DNA of 64,000 nucleotides from Phycisphaeraceae bacterium D3-23 (GCA_039555135.1 CP114179.1:62001-126000), one strand, 5' to 3'; positions 52,406 to 60,922 are shown, numbered from the stretch's first letter. Made by a program: numbers and translations. The notes: generated from the sequence alone by a model not told the origin.

Positions 52406-53341
52406 CTAACGATCGAGCTCATGCCGCAGCGCCGCCTCGAGCGTCGGATGGTCAAACACGAAGCCCGCGTCTCGCAGGCGTTCGGGCACCACGCGGATGC
52501 TGCCCAGCACGAGCGCCTCGGCGGCCTCCTTGCCGTAGAGCAGCTTGGGCGCGAACGACGGGACGGGCAGCAGCGTGGGTCGGCCCAGCACCTTGCCCAG
52601 CGTCTGGGTGAATTCGCGGTTCGTTGCCGGCTCGGGCGCGGCGGCGTTGACCGGGCCTTGCAGCGTCGGGGTGTCGAGCGCGAAAAGGAGGATGCGTGCC
52701 ATGTCGGCGAGCGAGACCCAGCTCATCCACTGCCTGCCATCACCGAGCCGACCGCCCAAGCCGATCCTAAACGGCATGAGCATCGCGTCGAGCGCGCCGC
52801 CCTGGGGCGAGAGCACGATGCCGACGCGGGCGTTGACGACGCGCAGTCCCGCCGCGCGGGCGGCCTCACACGCGGCTTCCCACGCGACGCAGACCTCGGC
52901 CAGGTAGTCGTCGCCCGGTGGTGCGTCTTCGGTGTGTGCGTCGGACTGGCCCGTGTCGCCGTAGTACCCGATGGCCGAGGCGCAGATGAGCGTCCGGGGG
53001 CCGTCATCCAGCTTGGCCAGCGTTTCGCTCAGCGCCCGCGTCCCCTCTACCCGGCTGTCGCGCACCCGCTGCTTCTTCTCGGGCGTCCAACGCCCAACGA
53101 TGTTCTCGCCCGCCAGGTGTACCACCGCATCGCACGCGGCGAGCGCGTCGGCATCAAACGCCTGCGCCTCGGTGTCCCACACCACCTCGCCCGGCTGGCC
53201 TTTGGCCGAGCGGACGATCGGGCAGACCACGTCGCCGCGCGCCCGGAGCGCATCGCACAGCGCCTTACCAATCAGCCCCGTCGCGCCCGATACGGCGATC
53301 TTTCGTGATGACCGTGTTGATCTGTCGGCTACAGAAGCCAT
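52406..53341 (-). CDS. TIGR01777 family epimerase-like protein (SDR39U1)
   Basis: 311 residues, extended short-chain dehydrogenase fold. NAD(P) motif KIAVSGATGLIGKALCDALR near the N-terminus; VVHLAGENIVGRWTPEKKQR and CASAIGYYGDTG are hallmarks of the TIGR01777/YfcH group. C-terminal DUF1731-type region (FAPKLLYGKEAAEALVLGSI). Substrate unknown. ATG 53341 is chosen (MASVADRSTR); TACAGT lies exactly 6 nt before it. Divergent from the WGR-like gene with an 89-nt gap. Confidence 0.9.
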   Translation of the reverse strand: MASVADRSTRSSRKIAVSGATGLIGKALCDALRARGDVVCPIVRSAKGQPGEVVWDTEAQAFDADALAACDAVVHLAGENIVGRWTPEKKQRVRDSRVEGTRALSETLAKLDDGPRTLICASAIGYYGDTGQSDAHTEDAPPGDDYLAEVCVAWEAACEAARAAGLRVVNARVGIVLSPQGGALDAMLMPFRIGLGGRLGDGRQWMSWVSLADMARILLFALDTPTLQGPVNAAAPEPATNREFTQTLGKVLGRPTLLPVPSFAPKLLYGKEAAEALVLGSIRVVPERLRDAGFVFDHPTLEAALRHELDR

Positions 53342-53347
53342 GCCGAT

Positions 53348-53353
53348 ACTGTA
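53348..53353 (-). promoter_or_regulatory. Candidate -10 box (TACAGT) 6 nt before the TIGR01777 gene
   Basis: On the minus strand TACAGT-ATCGGC-ATG; no ribosome site. Part of a divergent pair with 53419-53424. Confidence 0.45.
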
Positions 53354-53418
53354 CCCTCTAGTTCGTGGGTCAGGCGGCAACGGTCATGACTTTCCCGGAC
53401 ATCCTTCGTCCAACCGGC

Positions 53419-53424
53419 TATCCT
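53419..53424 (+). promoter_or_regulatory. Candidate -10 box (TATCCT) 6 nt before the WGR-like gene
   Basis: TATCCT-TTCCGA-ATG, again a 6-nt spacing and no ribosome site. Confidence 0.4.
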
Positions 53425-53430
53425 TTCCGA

Positions 53431-53913
53431 ATGCAGAAATTGTATCTACAACATGACGGGCGGATCACTGCTTACCACGAGGCGTGGATGCACAATGACG
53501 CGATCACAGAACACTGGGGCGACCTTGGCCAGAAGGGGGAAACCCGAGAGCATCGGCGCGATCCCAAGCTCAGCGAAGAGGAAAACCTAGCCTTGGTCTT
53601 AGCGAGAGCCATTGAGAAAGGCTACCAATCGATCGACCCTGACGACGAGGTCCCGCTGATCGTCGAGTACCGCGTCAAGGGCTTCGGAACCCCCGAGGAT
53701 CTCAACAAGCGACACGCATTGGAAGACCGGTTGAATGAGGCACTCGGCTGGGCCGGGCTTGGGGCGTGTGACGGCGGGAGCATCGGCTCGGACACGATGG
53801 AAGTTTGCTGCTATGTGGTTGATTTCGAGGTCGCTAAACGTGTCATCGAGGCCAATCTCGCCGACTCACAGTTCTCAGACTTTAACCGGATCTACGACGA
53901 GAGCGCCGAATAG
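53431..53913 (+). CDS. Hypothetical protein with WGR-like motif, upstream of uvrB
   Basis: 160 residues. The N-terminal 50 residues resemble a WGR domain: MQKLYLQHDGRITAYHEAWM followed by TEHWGDLGQKGETREH, where WGD replaces WGR. The rest is acidic and helical (SEEENLALVLARAIEKGYQS; later EVAKRVIEANLADSQFSDFN), resembling a small standalone domain. WGR domains are known from PARPs and from bacterial DNA-associated proteins. The gene ends 12 nt before uvrB, so the two may be co-transcribed. Function unknown; ATG 53431 is favoured over an upstream in-frame start. Confidence 0.7.
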   Translation: MQKLYLQHDGRITAYHEAWMHNDAITEHWGDLGQKGETREHRRDPKLSEEENLALVLARAIEKGYQSIDPDDEVPLIVEYRVKGFGTPEDLNKRHALEDRLNEALGWAGLGACDGGSIGSDTMEVCCYVVDFEVAKRVIEANLADSQFSDFNRIYDESAE

Positions 53914-53925
53914 GCGGACGCCGAC

Positions 53926-56037
53926 ATGCCGATCCAGACCGAGCAGCGCGAGTTCCAGATCGTCAGCGACTTCCAGCCGATGGGCGACCAGCCCACGGCC
54001 ATCGATTCGCTCACCGACAGCATCGAGGCCGGGGCGAAGTACCTGACCCTGCTGGGCGCGACCGGCACGGGCAAGACCTTCACGATGGCCAACGTGATCG
54101 AGCGCATCAACCGTCCGACCCTCATCATCAGCCACAACAAAACCCTCGCCGCGCAGCTCTACGAGGAGATGAAGGAGCTGTTCCCCAACAACGCGGTCAG
54201 CTACTTCGTCTCGTACTACGACTACTACCAGCCCGAGGCGTACATCCCGCAGCGCGACATCTACATCGAGAAAGACTCATCGCGCAACGACGACCTCGAC
54301 CGCCTCCGCATGGCCGCGACGACCAACCTCGTCTCCCGCAGCGACTGCATCGTCGTCGCGTCGGTCTCCTGCATCTTCGGCCTGGGATCGCCCGACGAGT
54401 ACAAAAAATCCGTCATCACCCTGGAACGCGGGCAGCACCTGGACCGCCGGGCCTTCCTGCTCAAGCTCGCCGACCTGCAGTACAAACGCAGTGACATCCA
54501 GCTCGAGCGCGGCAAGTTCCGGGTGCGCGGCGATGTGATCGAGCTGATCCCCGCGGCCGAGGAGTTTGCGTACCGCATCGAGCTGTTCGGCGACGAGGTC
54601 GAGACCCTCGCGCTCATCAACCCGACCACCGGCGAGCTCCTGGCCGAGGACGACAAGCTCCACATCTACCCGGCCGTGCAGTACGTCATGCCCGAGGAGC
54701 AGCAGCACAGCGCGATCGCCGCCATCCGTGCCGAGCTCGATCAACAGGTCAGCAAGCTGCGCACCGAGGGCAAACTACTCGAAGCCCAGCGGCTCCAGGC
54801 CCGCACGAAGTACGACCTCGAGATGCTCGAAGAGGTCGGCGTCTGCTCGGGGATCGAGAACTACTCACGCCACTTCGACGCGCGCCCGCCGGGCAGCCGC
54901 CCGTTCACGCTGATCGACTACTTCATGCAGAACAGCGAAGACTGGCTCATGCTCATCGACGAGAGCCACGTCACGCTCCCGCAGGTCCGCGCGATGTACA
55001 ACGGCGACCAGGCCCGCAAACGCACCCTCGTCGAGCACGGCTTCCGCCTGCCCTCGGCGCTGGATAATCGGCCGCTGAAGTTCGACGAGGTCGAGGAGCT
55101 GTGGAAACAGGTCGTTTTTGTCAGCGCGACGCCCGGGCCCTACGAACTGGAGAAGACGCACGACGTCTCGGCCGGCGGCGCGGGCGAGCTGGCCGAGCAG
55201 GTGATCCGGCCGACGGGGCTGGTGGACCCAGTCATCGAGGTCCGCCCGGCCGACGGGCAGGTGCCCGACCTGCTGATCCGGGCGCGCGAGCGCGTCGCCA
55301 ACGGCGAGCGTGTACTGGTCACGACGCTGACCAAGCGGCTGGCCGAGGACCTCGCGCGTTATCTGAAGGAGCAGGACATCCGCTGCCGGTTCCTGCACAG
55401 CGATGTCGAGACGCTGGACCGCGTGCAGATCCTGCGCGAGCTGCGTGAGGGGCAGTTCGATGTCCTGGTAGGCGTGAACCTTTTGCGTGAGGGGCTCGAC
55501 CTGCCGGAAGTGTCGCTGGTTGCGATCATGGATGCGGACAAGACGGGGTTCCTGCGCAGCGAGACCTCACTGGTACAGCAGATCGGCCGGGCGGCACGCA
55601 ACGTCAACGCGCGCGTCGTGCTCTACGGGGACACGGTATCCCCCGCGATGCAGGCGGCGATCGACGAGACCGAACGCCGACGGGTCAAGCAACTCGCCTA
55701 CAACGCCGAGCACGACATCACCCCGCAGACGGTCAAGAAAGCGATCCGCATGGGGATCGAGCTGGAGCTGCGTGCCCGCAAGACCGCGCAGCAGGCGCTC
55801 TCGCCCGATGAGAAGGAGTACGACCGCGCGGAGTTGATCGCCGAGATGGAGTCGCAGATGCTGGAGGCGGCGCAGGCGCTGGAGTTCGAGAAGGCGGCGT
55901 CGATCCGCGACAAGCTGGCCGAGGTCAAGCAGGCCCCGGCGTTCGAGAAGGTGCGGGTCAATAAGTCGAAGCGTGCGGGCGTGAAGCCGGGGACGCCCGG
56001 GGTCAAGCCGAACAAGCGGCGTAAGAAGAAGTACTAG
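53926..56037 (+). CDS. uvrB: UvrABC excision nuclease subunit B
   Basis: 703 residues. Damage-verifying helicase of nucleotide excision repair. Walker A GATGTGKT at 44-51; beta-hairpin region FVSYYDYYQPEAYIPQRDIY; DESHVTLPQ Walker B; helicase motifs VLVTTLTKRLAEDLARYL, VGVNLLREGLDLPEVSLVAI and QIGRAARNVNARVVLYGD; C-terminal UVR motif EKAASIRDKLAEVK that contacts UvrC. A basic tail KPNKRRKKKY ends it. Normal length. Confidence 0.98.
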   Translation: MPIQTEQREFQIVSDFQPMGDQPTAIDSLTDSIEAGAKYLTLLGATGTGKTFTMANVIERINRPTLIISHNKTLAAQLYEEMKELFPNNAVSYFVSYYDYYQPEAYIPQRDIYIEKDSSRNDDLDRLRMAATTNLVSRSDCIVVASVSCIFGLGSPDEYKKSVITLERGQHLDRRAFLLKLADLQYKRSDIQLERGKFRVRGDVIELIPAAEEFAYRIELFGDEVETLALINPTTGELLAEDDKLHIYPAVQYVMPEEQQHSAIAAIRAELDQQVSKLRTEGKLLEAQRLQARTKYDLEMLEEVGVCSGIENYSRHFDARPPGSRPFTLIDYFMQNSEDWLMLIDESHVTLPQVRAMYNGDQARKRTLVEHGFRLPSALDNRPLKFDEVEELWKQVVFVSATPGPYELEKTHDVSAGGAGELAEQVIRPTGLVDPVIEVRPADGQVPDLLIRARERVANGERVLVTTLTKRLAEDLARYLKEQDIRCRFLHSDVETLDRVQILRELREGQFDVLVGVNLLREGLDLPEVSLVAIMDADKTGFLRSETSLVQQIGRAARNVNARVVLYGDTVSPAMQAAIDETERRRVKQLAYNAEHDITPQTVKKAIRMGIELELRARKTAQQALSPDEKEYDRAELIAEMESQMLEAAQALEFEKAASIRDKLAEVKQAPAFEKVRVNKSKRAGVKPGTPGVKPNKRRKKKY

Positions 56038-56051
56038 GGTCAGTCAGAAAA

Positions 56052-56143
56052 GTGGGGCGGGCTTCCAGCCCGCCGTCAGGCCGCAGGCCTGAGTGCATGG
56101 ATTCGCGACTATGTCGCGATGGCGGGCAAGATGCCCGCCCCAC
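56052..56143. repeat. Nested palindromic element between uvrB and mnmC
   Basis: Outer inverted repeat GTGGGGCGGGC (56052-56062) and GCCCGCCCCAC (56133-56143) encloses four hairpins: GCGGGC-TTCCA-GCCCGC, CAGGCC-GCA-GGCCTG, TCGCGAC-TAT-GTCGCGA, and GGCGGGCA-AGA-TGCCCGCC. 92 nt, no gene. It fills most of the gap between two convergent genes and could act as a two-way terminator or cruciform. Confidence 0.8.
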
Positions 56144-56175
56144 CGATTGTTTTTCAGACACAACATAGCGCAGGT

Positions 56176-56203
56176 GGTTAGCGGTTAGCGGTTAGCGGCG
56201 AGC
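56176..56203. repeat. Tandem 7-nt repeat at the mnmC stop codon
   Basis: GGTTAGC repeated three times, then GGCGAGC. On the minus strand it encodes the last residues of MnmC (LAANR) and supplies the TAA stop at 56185-56187. The same word appears at about 32740 and 33890. Confidence 0.7.
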
Positions 56204-58029
56204 GTATCGGCCTCGATGGCATCGGCGATGTGGTGTGCGCTCTGGCAAGCCGAGACAACGCCGTGCGAGCCGTGGCCCAGCGATGCGTAGAGCCCCGAGT
56301 GCTTTCGGCCTTGGTATGCGACCCGGCCCGCGTAGGGCTGACGCGTCGGCGTGGTGCAGCGGATGCCGACCCAGCCGGCGGGTGCGGGTGCTTCACGCAG
56401 GCGTTGGGCGAGGCAGGGAAGCATCGATTCAAACAGGTCGCAGACGTCCGAGTGTTCGGTGTCGCGCCAGGCCGCGTTGGTGTCGTTGAGAACAAACGAA
56501 GCGCCCATCGTGTGCAGGCCGTCGGCCGCGGGCGTGAGGTAGCCCGCGCCGCAGATGACTCGGCGAAGCCGGGCCAAGTCGCCGCGTTCATCAAACGCCG
56601 AGGGCACGAGCGAGGCCTGCCCGCGCACGGGGATCAGGTCGAGGTGACGGGTCGGGCCCAGTTGCAGCGCGTCCATCGCGCTGGCGACAATGACAACGGG
56701 CCTACGCAGCGCATCGCCATCAGACACGGCCGCGCACCATTGCCCCTCGACGAACGCCAGCGATCCGACCTGCGTACCAGGCCTGAGCGCGATGCCTGGG
56801 TGGTCGAGTAGCGCGGCGCACAGGCCTGCGGGGCGCAAAGTGCCCGCGCTGTCGATCACCACCCCGCCGACGTTGAGCGTGAGGCCGAGCTCGTCGCGCG
56901 TCTCCTCCGGCTCGATCCACCGGCAAAGCCCGGCCGGGCCGAACTGATCGACGAAGCGGCGCAGCTTGGCCGCCCGGGCCGTGTCGTACGCCGCGTGGAA
57001 AACACCGCAGGGCTCCCAGCCAACGCGTGGGTCGCTGCCCCAGCGTTCGCGCAGTTGCTGCTCGACCCGTGCGAACCCGTCGCGCAGCCGCCGCCCGATC
57101 GGGTCGTCGCCGTCGCCGACCTTGGGCTGGACAATCGCGACTCGCCGCCGAAGCGTCGGCCACTCCCCCGCCTCCATCGGCTGACGCTCCACCACGGTGA
57201 CGGCCCAGCCCCGGTCGGCCAGCGCCCGTGCTACGAAGCTGCCCGCCACACCCGCGCCGACCACCAACGCTTCGCGCGGCGCGGCGGCGCTCCGTTTTTG
57301 CCCGGCATCGCCAGTCACGTCCGGCATCCGCCCCGCCGTCATGTCGCGCTTGGTCCCAAAGCCCGGCCGCTTCTCGACCGCGAACCCCGCCGCCGCCAGC
57401 CCCCGCCGGACCAGGCCCGCCGCGGTGTAGGTCGCCAGTGTCGTGCCCGCGTGCGACAACCGAGCGACTTCGGCGAAAACGGCTGGCGACCACATCCCCG
57501 GATTCCGAGCCGGCGTGAAGCCATCAAGAAACCAAGCGTCGCCAGGCGTTTGGCATGTCGCAAGCCCCGACGCGGCATCCCCGACGAGCAGCGTCAACTC
57601 GACACGCCCCGCATCAAACACAAGCAGATACGAGCCCGGCGCGCCCGGCGGCTGATACTGCTTGAGCAACTGGTAGGCATAAGGCCGCAGCAGATCCCAG
57701 GGCGACAGCGCCTGCCGCATCGTCTCGCGCGACAGCGGGTGCTTCTCGACGGTAACAAACCGCAGCGCCGCCCCACGCGGCGCAAGCTGGTCGAACAACT
57801 GCCAGCAGGCGAGGAAGTTCAGCCCGGTGCCAAAGCCCGTCTCCCCGACGGTGAAGGTGTCGCCGGGCGCGAGGCGTTCGAAACGCTGGGCCAGGCGGTT
57901 GCCGGTGAGAAAGACATGGGTGGTCTCGGCGAGGCCGCCGGCTTCGGAGAAGTAGACGTCGCCGTAGCGTGGGGCGACGAGTCGGCCGGCGTCGTCGAAG
58001 TGTGGCGTGAGGTCACTGGCGTCTTGCAT
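56185..58029 (-). CDS. mnmC: Bifunctional tRNA wobble-uridine modification protein MnmC
   Basis: 614 residues. The N-terminal domain (about 1-235) is the SAM-dependent MnmD methyltransferase: GETGFGTGLNFLACWQLFDQ and DAWFLDGFTPARNPGMWSPA. The C-terminal FAD oxidase (from about 250) has EALVVGAGVAGSFVARALAD and a terminal block YAGRVAYQGRKHSGLYASLG. It completes mnm5(s2)U34 on tRNAs after MnmE/MnmG. The stop codon lies in a GGTTAGC array, so the end may differ between strains. mnmE is 7 kb away in this window. Confidence 0.93.
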   Translation of the reverse strand: MQDASDLTPHFDDAGRLVAPRYGDVYFSEAGGLAETTHVFLTGNRLAQRFERLAPGDTFTVGETGFGTGLNFLACWQLFDQLAPRGAALRFVTVEKHPLSRETMRQALSPWDLLRPYAYQLLKQYQPPGAPGSYLLVFDAGRVELTLLVGDAASGLATCQTPGDAWFLDGFTPARNPGMWSPAVFAEVARLSHAGTTLATYTAAGLVRRGLAAAGFAVEKRPGFGTKRDMTAGRMPDVTGDAGQKRSAAAPREALVVGAGVAGSFVARALADRGWAVTVVERQPMEAGEWPTLRRRVAIVQPKVGDGDDPIGRRLRDGFARVEQQLRERWGSDPRVGWEPCGVFHAAYDTARAAKLRRFVDQFGPAGLCRWIEPEETRDELGLTLNVGGVVIDSAGTLRPAGLCAALLDHPGIALRPGTQVGSLAFVEGQWCAAVSDGDALRRPVVIVASAMDALQLGPTRHLDLIPVRGQASLVPSAFDERGDLARLRRVICGAGYLTPAADGLHTMGASFVLNDTNAAWRDTEHSDVCDLFESMLPCLAQRLREAPAPAGWVGIRCTTPTRQPYAGRVAYQGRKHSGLYASLGHGSHGVVSACQSAHHIADAIEADTLAANR

Positions 58030-58091
58030 GGGGCCATCGGCTCGGTGGCCGGCACGGCCGAAGGTTGATGAAAGACAGTCCGGCCCACCAA

Positions 58092-58165
58092 TACCCCCGG
58101 CAGGATTCGAACCTGCAACCGTCGGCTTAGAAGGCCGATGCTCTATCCAGTTGAGCTACGAGGGC
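58092..58165 (-). tRNA. tRNA-Arg, anticodon UCU
   Basis: 74 nt. Acceptor GCCCTCG pairs with CGGGGGT using two G-U pairs; anticodon stem TCGGC/GCCGA with loop CTTCTAA gives TCT; T arm GCAGGTTCGAATCCTGC; discriminator A. CCA is not encoded. Confidence 0.95.
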
Positions 58166-58177
58166 GGCTGTTTCGGC

Positions 58178-58183
58178 AGTATA
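58178..58183 (-). promoter_or_regulatory. Candidate -10 box of tRNA-Arg
   Basis: TATACT on the minus strand, 12 nt before the tRNA 5' end, the same distance as for tRNA-Ala. The -35 is weak. Confidence 0.5.
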
Positions 58184-58273
58184 CCGGGCCAAGAAAATGG
58201 TTCGGCGGTGATCCCTGTTGGCTCTGGGGTTTCCCCGATGTATGCTTGCCAGCCGGTTCGCCTGCGCAAAGTG

Positions 58274-58302
58274 TTGGTTGACTGCAACCTTTTTGTTATA
58301 AT
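58274..58302 (+). promoter_or_regulatory. Sigma-70-type promoter of the prepilin-like gene
   Basis: TTGGTT, 17-nt spacer, TATAAT. A perfect -10; transcription would start near 58309, leaving a leader of about 155 nt. Confidence 0.75.
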
Positions 58303-58308
58303 CATGTA

Positions 58309-58463
58309 AGCACGGTAGCACGCTGTCGTCCCGTATCCAGTCTGTCAAGGCGGACTGAGCCCGGGAATCCACGCGGCTGCCACAGAAGGTTGGGTGCGAC
58401 GTTAGGCCGCAGCGTTTGGTTTTGCGGCCACGAAAAGATGCCCAGATAGGACAGGAGTCCGTT
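58309..58463 (+). promoter_or_regulatory. Long structured 5' leader of the prepilin-like gene
   Basis: About 155 nt between promoter and start. Two clear stems: AGTCTG-TCAAGG-CGGACT (58339-58356, one G-U pair) and GGCCGCA / TGCGGCC with an 11-nt loop (58405-58429). The second stem ends 25 nt before the GGAG ribosome site. It does not match the c-di-GMP-I, cobalamin or TPP riboswitch signatures I know. A regulatory RNA element is possible. Confidence 0.45.
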
Positions 58464-59171
58464 TTGTTGAGACCTACCTCCCCCCACACCCGTCGGGGCC
58501 AACGCGGTTTTACGCTGATCGAGCTGCTCGTCGTGATCGGGCTGATCGGGGTGCTGATCGCGATCCTCTCGGTTGCACTGCGCGGGGCCAAGGAGAATGC
58601 CCGGGCGACCAAGTGCTCGAGCCACCTCCGGCAGATCGGTGTCGCGACCGACGCCTACACCACCGACAACCACTTCTACCTCCCGTACGAAGACCGCGGC
58701 GACGAGGCCATGGGCAATGAGTGCTGGGTGGATGCCTTGCAGGACGGCCAGTACCTCGAGGTCGGCGAGACCGATGAATCGCTGCTGGCCTGCCCGAGCG
58801 TGGTCAGCGCGAACCCGATTGCCGGGGCCGACCCCGTGATTGAGAGCTACCGCATGAACAGCAAGCTGGCGGAGACCAACCCGCTGGACCCGGACTACAA
58901 CGGCAGCCCGCACCGCCAGGTCACCCAAATCATCGAGCCCTCGCGCACCGTCGTCTACTTTGATGGTGATGTCGGCGGGGACACGATCTCCTTCAAGGGC
59001 CGGTGGCGCGACGGCGACGATGATGTCGCCTACCGGCACAACACCTCGACGATCCTGACGTTCGCCGACTGGCACGTCGAACGGATCACGAAGAAGGAGT
59101 TGGACGAGGACTCAGCCGGCAACGACATCATCATCTGGCAGTTGGTGGGCCAGTGGGACCCGAGCCCGTAA
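58464..59171 (+). CDS. Type IV prepilin-like protein (pseudopilin)
   Basis: 235 residues. Prepilin peptidase site G|FTLIELLVVIGLIGVLIAIL after a 15-residue basic leader, so it should be cleaved, methylated and assembled like a pilin or type II secretion pseudopilin. The C-terminal globular region carries an H-x9-D motif (HNTSTILTFAD) typical of the large prepilin-like families of Planctomycetes; the usual Gly after Asp is Trp here (DWHVERI). Start is TTG 58464 with GGAG 6 nt upstream; a GTG at 58416 is an alternative. No pilus assembly gene is adjacent. Confidence 0.88.
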   Translation: MLRPTSPHTRRGQRGFTLIELLVVIGLIGVLIAILSVALRGAKENARATKCSSHLRQIGVATDAYTTDNHFYLPYEDRGDEAMGNECWVDALQDGQYLEVGETDESLLACPSVVSANPIAGADPVIESYRMNSKLAETNPLDPDYNGSPHRQVTQIIEPSRTVVYFDGDVGGDTISFKGRWRDGDDDVAYRHNTSTILTFADWHVERITKKELDEDSAGNDIIIWQLVGQWDPSP

Positions 59172-59214
59172 ACTACGGGCTGACCGCACCGCCCCATCTC
59201 ACCGGAGTCTCGAC

Positions 59215-59796
59215 TTGCTGATCCAACTGCTCGCGCAGGGCACCGAGTTTTCGTTCTTTGAACAGTTCGCCGCCGAGCTCTCTTCTTCCGAAGGCGAGAA
59301 AAACCTTGGGGAGATTTTTCTGCGCCTGGGCTGCGCGGCGCTCGTCGGCTGGGTCATCGGGCTGGGCTACCGCCTCTCGTTCACCGGCAAAAAACTCAAA
59401 CCCACCATGCACCACACCCTCGTGATGCTCTGCATCGGCGGGGCGCTGGTCTGGCTCGTCGTGGGCAACAACCTCGTCCGCGCCTTCGGCCTCGCGGGCA
59501 CCATCGGGCTCATCCGATACCGCACCACCGTCCGCGACCCCAAAGACACCACCGTCCTCTTCTTCGCCATGATCCTCGGCATGGCCATCGGGCTGGGCCA
59601 CTACTCCACCGCGATCGCCGGCTGCCTCTTCGTCTTCGCCGTGCTCGTCATCATGCGTGTGACGCACACCCCGGAACCGCCCAAAACCGACAAGAAAAGC
59701 GTCGGCAGCGTCGACCCGCAGGAGACGGACGACACGGGTGAGGCCCTGCCGGACGCAGCACGCGATACCGCTCCGCCCGGCCCGCCCGCTGGCTGA
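59215..59796 (+). CDS. DUF4956 family membrane protein
   Basis: 193 residues. Four helices; the conserved block VGNNLVRAFGLAGTIGLIRY followed by RTTVRDPKDTTVLFFAMILG marks DUF4956. Function unknown; members often neighbour polyphosphate-polymerase (VTC-like) or CotH genes, absent here. The C-terminal 40 residues are a hydrophilic Asp/Pro/Thr-rich tail. TTG start with GGAG 7 nt upstream. Confidence 0.82.
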   Translation: MLIQLLAQGTEFSFFEQFAAELSSSEGEKNLGEIFLRLGCAALVGWVIGLGYRLSFTGKKLKPTMHHTLVMLCIGGALVWLVVGNNLVRAFGLAGTIGLIRYRTTVRDPKDTTVLFFAMILGMAIGLGHYSTAIAGCLFVFAVLVIMRVTHTPEPPKTDKKSVGSVDPQETDDTGEALPDAARDTAPPGPPAG

Positions 59797-59891
59797 CCGC
59801 CCGGCTCCGCCCGATCACAATGCCGCGCTGCGCGAAATCGCAAGCCCGACCGCCGCAGGCCCGCTAGGATGGAGCACTTGGCCAAAGCGTT

Positions 59892-60902
59892 TTGGCCAAC
59901 TCTATTGCTACACCCACAGCGCTCAACGGGATGCTCCAGGACACCACAGGACGCGGGATCGGCTACCTCAGGCTGTCGCTCACCAAAGCGTGCTCGATGC
60001 GCTGTACCTACTGCAGGCCGACCTGGCTCGAACAGCCGCGCGACGAAGCCATGCTCACGCCCGCCGAGCTCGAACAGCTCGCGCGACACCTCGTCTCGAA
60101 CCACGGACTGCACAAGGTTCGGCTCACCGGCGGCGACCCGACCAGCCGGCCCGAGCTGGTCGAGATCATCCGGCGCATCGCGTCGATCGACGGCATCAAC
60201 GACCTCGCGATGACGACCAACGGGCTCACCCTCCCGCGCATGGCCGAGCAGTATGCCCGCGCCGGTCTGAAACGCATCAACCTCAGTCTGGACACGCTCG
60301 ACCCCGAACGCTTCAAACGGATGACGGGCGTGGACGGGCTTCGCCGCGTCCTGAAGGGGCTGGACGCTGCCAAAGCGGCGGGCATCTCGCCGATCAAGAT
60401 CAACTCAGTCGTGCTGCGCGGCGAGAACGATGCCGATATCCCGGCGATGGTTCGATTCGCGGCCGCCAACGATGTCCCGATCCGGTTCATCGAGCTGATG
60501 CCGATGGGCCCGCTCGCGTCGAGCTGGGCCGACCGCTATGTGCCCGAGTCGGAGATGCGGGCCCGGCTCGCGCCGATCGTGCGCGAATCCGAAGATTTGG
60601 AGCAAGGCCACGACGCGGCACGCTGCGCGCGAGTGGTACTGGACGACGGGTCGGTGGCAAAGGTCGGGTTCATCACGCCGATGAGCTGCAACTTCTGCGC
60701 CCAGTGCAACCGTATGCGCATCGCGGCGGACGGCGCGATCTACCCCTGCCTGATGGACGAGCCCCGTGGGTCGCTGCTCGAGGCGGTGCGCCCGGTATTC
60801 GATGGCGACGCGGTCGATGAAGCGATCCGTGCTTCGCTCGAACACAAACAGGCCGAGCACCCGCACGACGGGTTCGTCACGATGACCCACATCGGCGGGT
60901 AG
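59892..60902 (+). CDS. moaA: GTP 3',8-cyclase MoaA
   Basis: 336 residues counted from TTG 59892. Radical SAM enzyme that starts molybdopterin synthesis from GTP. SAM cluster C34-x3-C38-x2-C41 (KACSMRCTYC), LTGGDPTSRPEL, TTNGLTL, RINLSLDTLDPERFKRMTG. C-terminal cluster CNFCAQCNRMRIAADGAIYP then Cys. The last residues are Gly-Gly, as needed for activity with MoaC. The start is uncertain: TTG 59892 and ATG 59931 both lack a clear ribosome site. First gene of the Moco operon. Confidence 0.95.
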   Translation: MANSIATPTALNGMLQDTTGRGIGYLRLSLTKACSMRCTYCRPTWLEQPRDEAMLTPAELEQLARHLVSNHGLHKVRLTGGDPTSRPELVEIIRRIASIDGINDLAMTTNGLTLPRMAEQYARAGLKRINLSLDTLDPERFKRMTGVDGLRRVLKGLDAAKAAGISPIKINSVVLRGENDADIPAMVRFAAANDVPIRFIELMPMGPLASSWADRYVPESEMRARLAPIVRESEDLEQGHDAARCARVVLDDGSVAKVGFITPMSCNFCAQCNRMRIAADGAIYPCLMDEPRGSLLEAVRPVFDGDAVDEAIRASLEHKQAEHPHDGFVTMTHIGG

Positions 60903-60922
60903 CAACACTCACGAAGCAAGCC

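Noticed and set aside
58309-58463. c-di-GMP-I or cobalamin riboswitch
   Set aside because: The conserved core words of either class are not visible; only generic stems are supported.
59878-59931. A confident moaA start codon
   Set aside because: TTG 59892 and ATG 59931 both lack a ribosome site at proper distance; I kept the longer form and flagged it.
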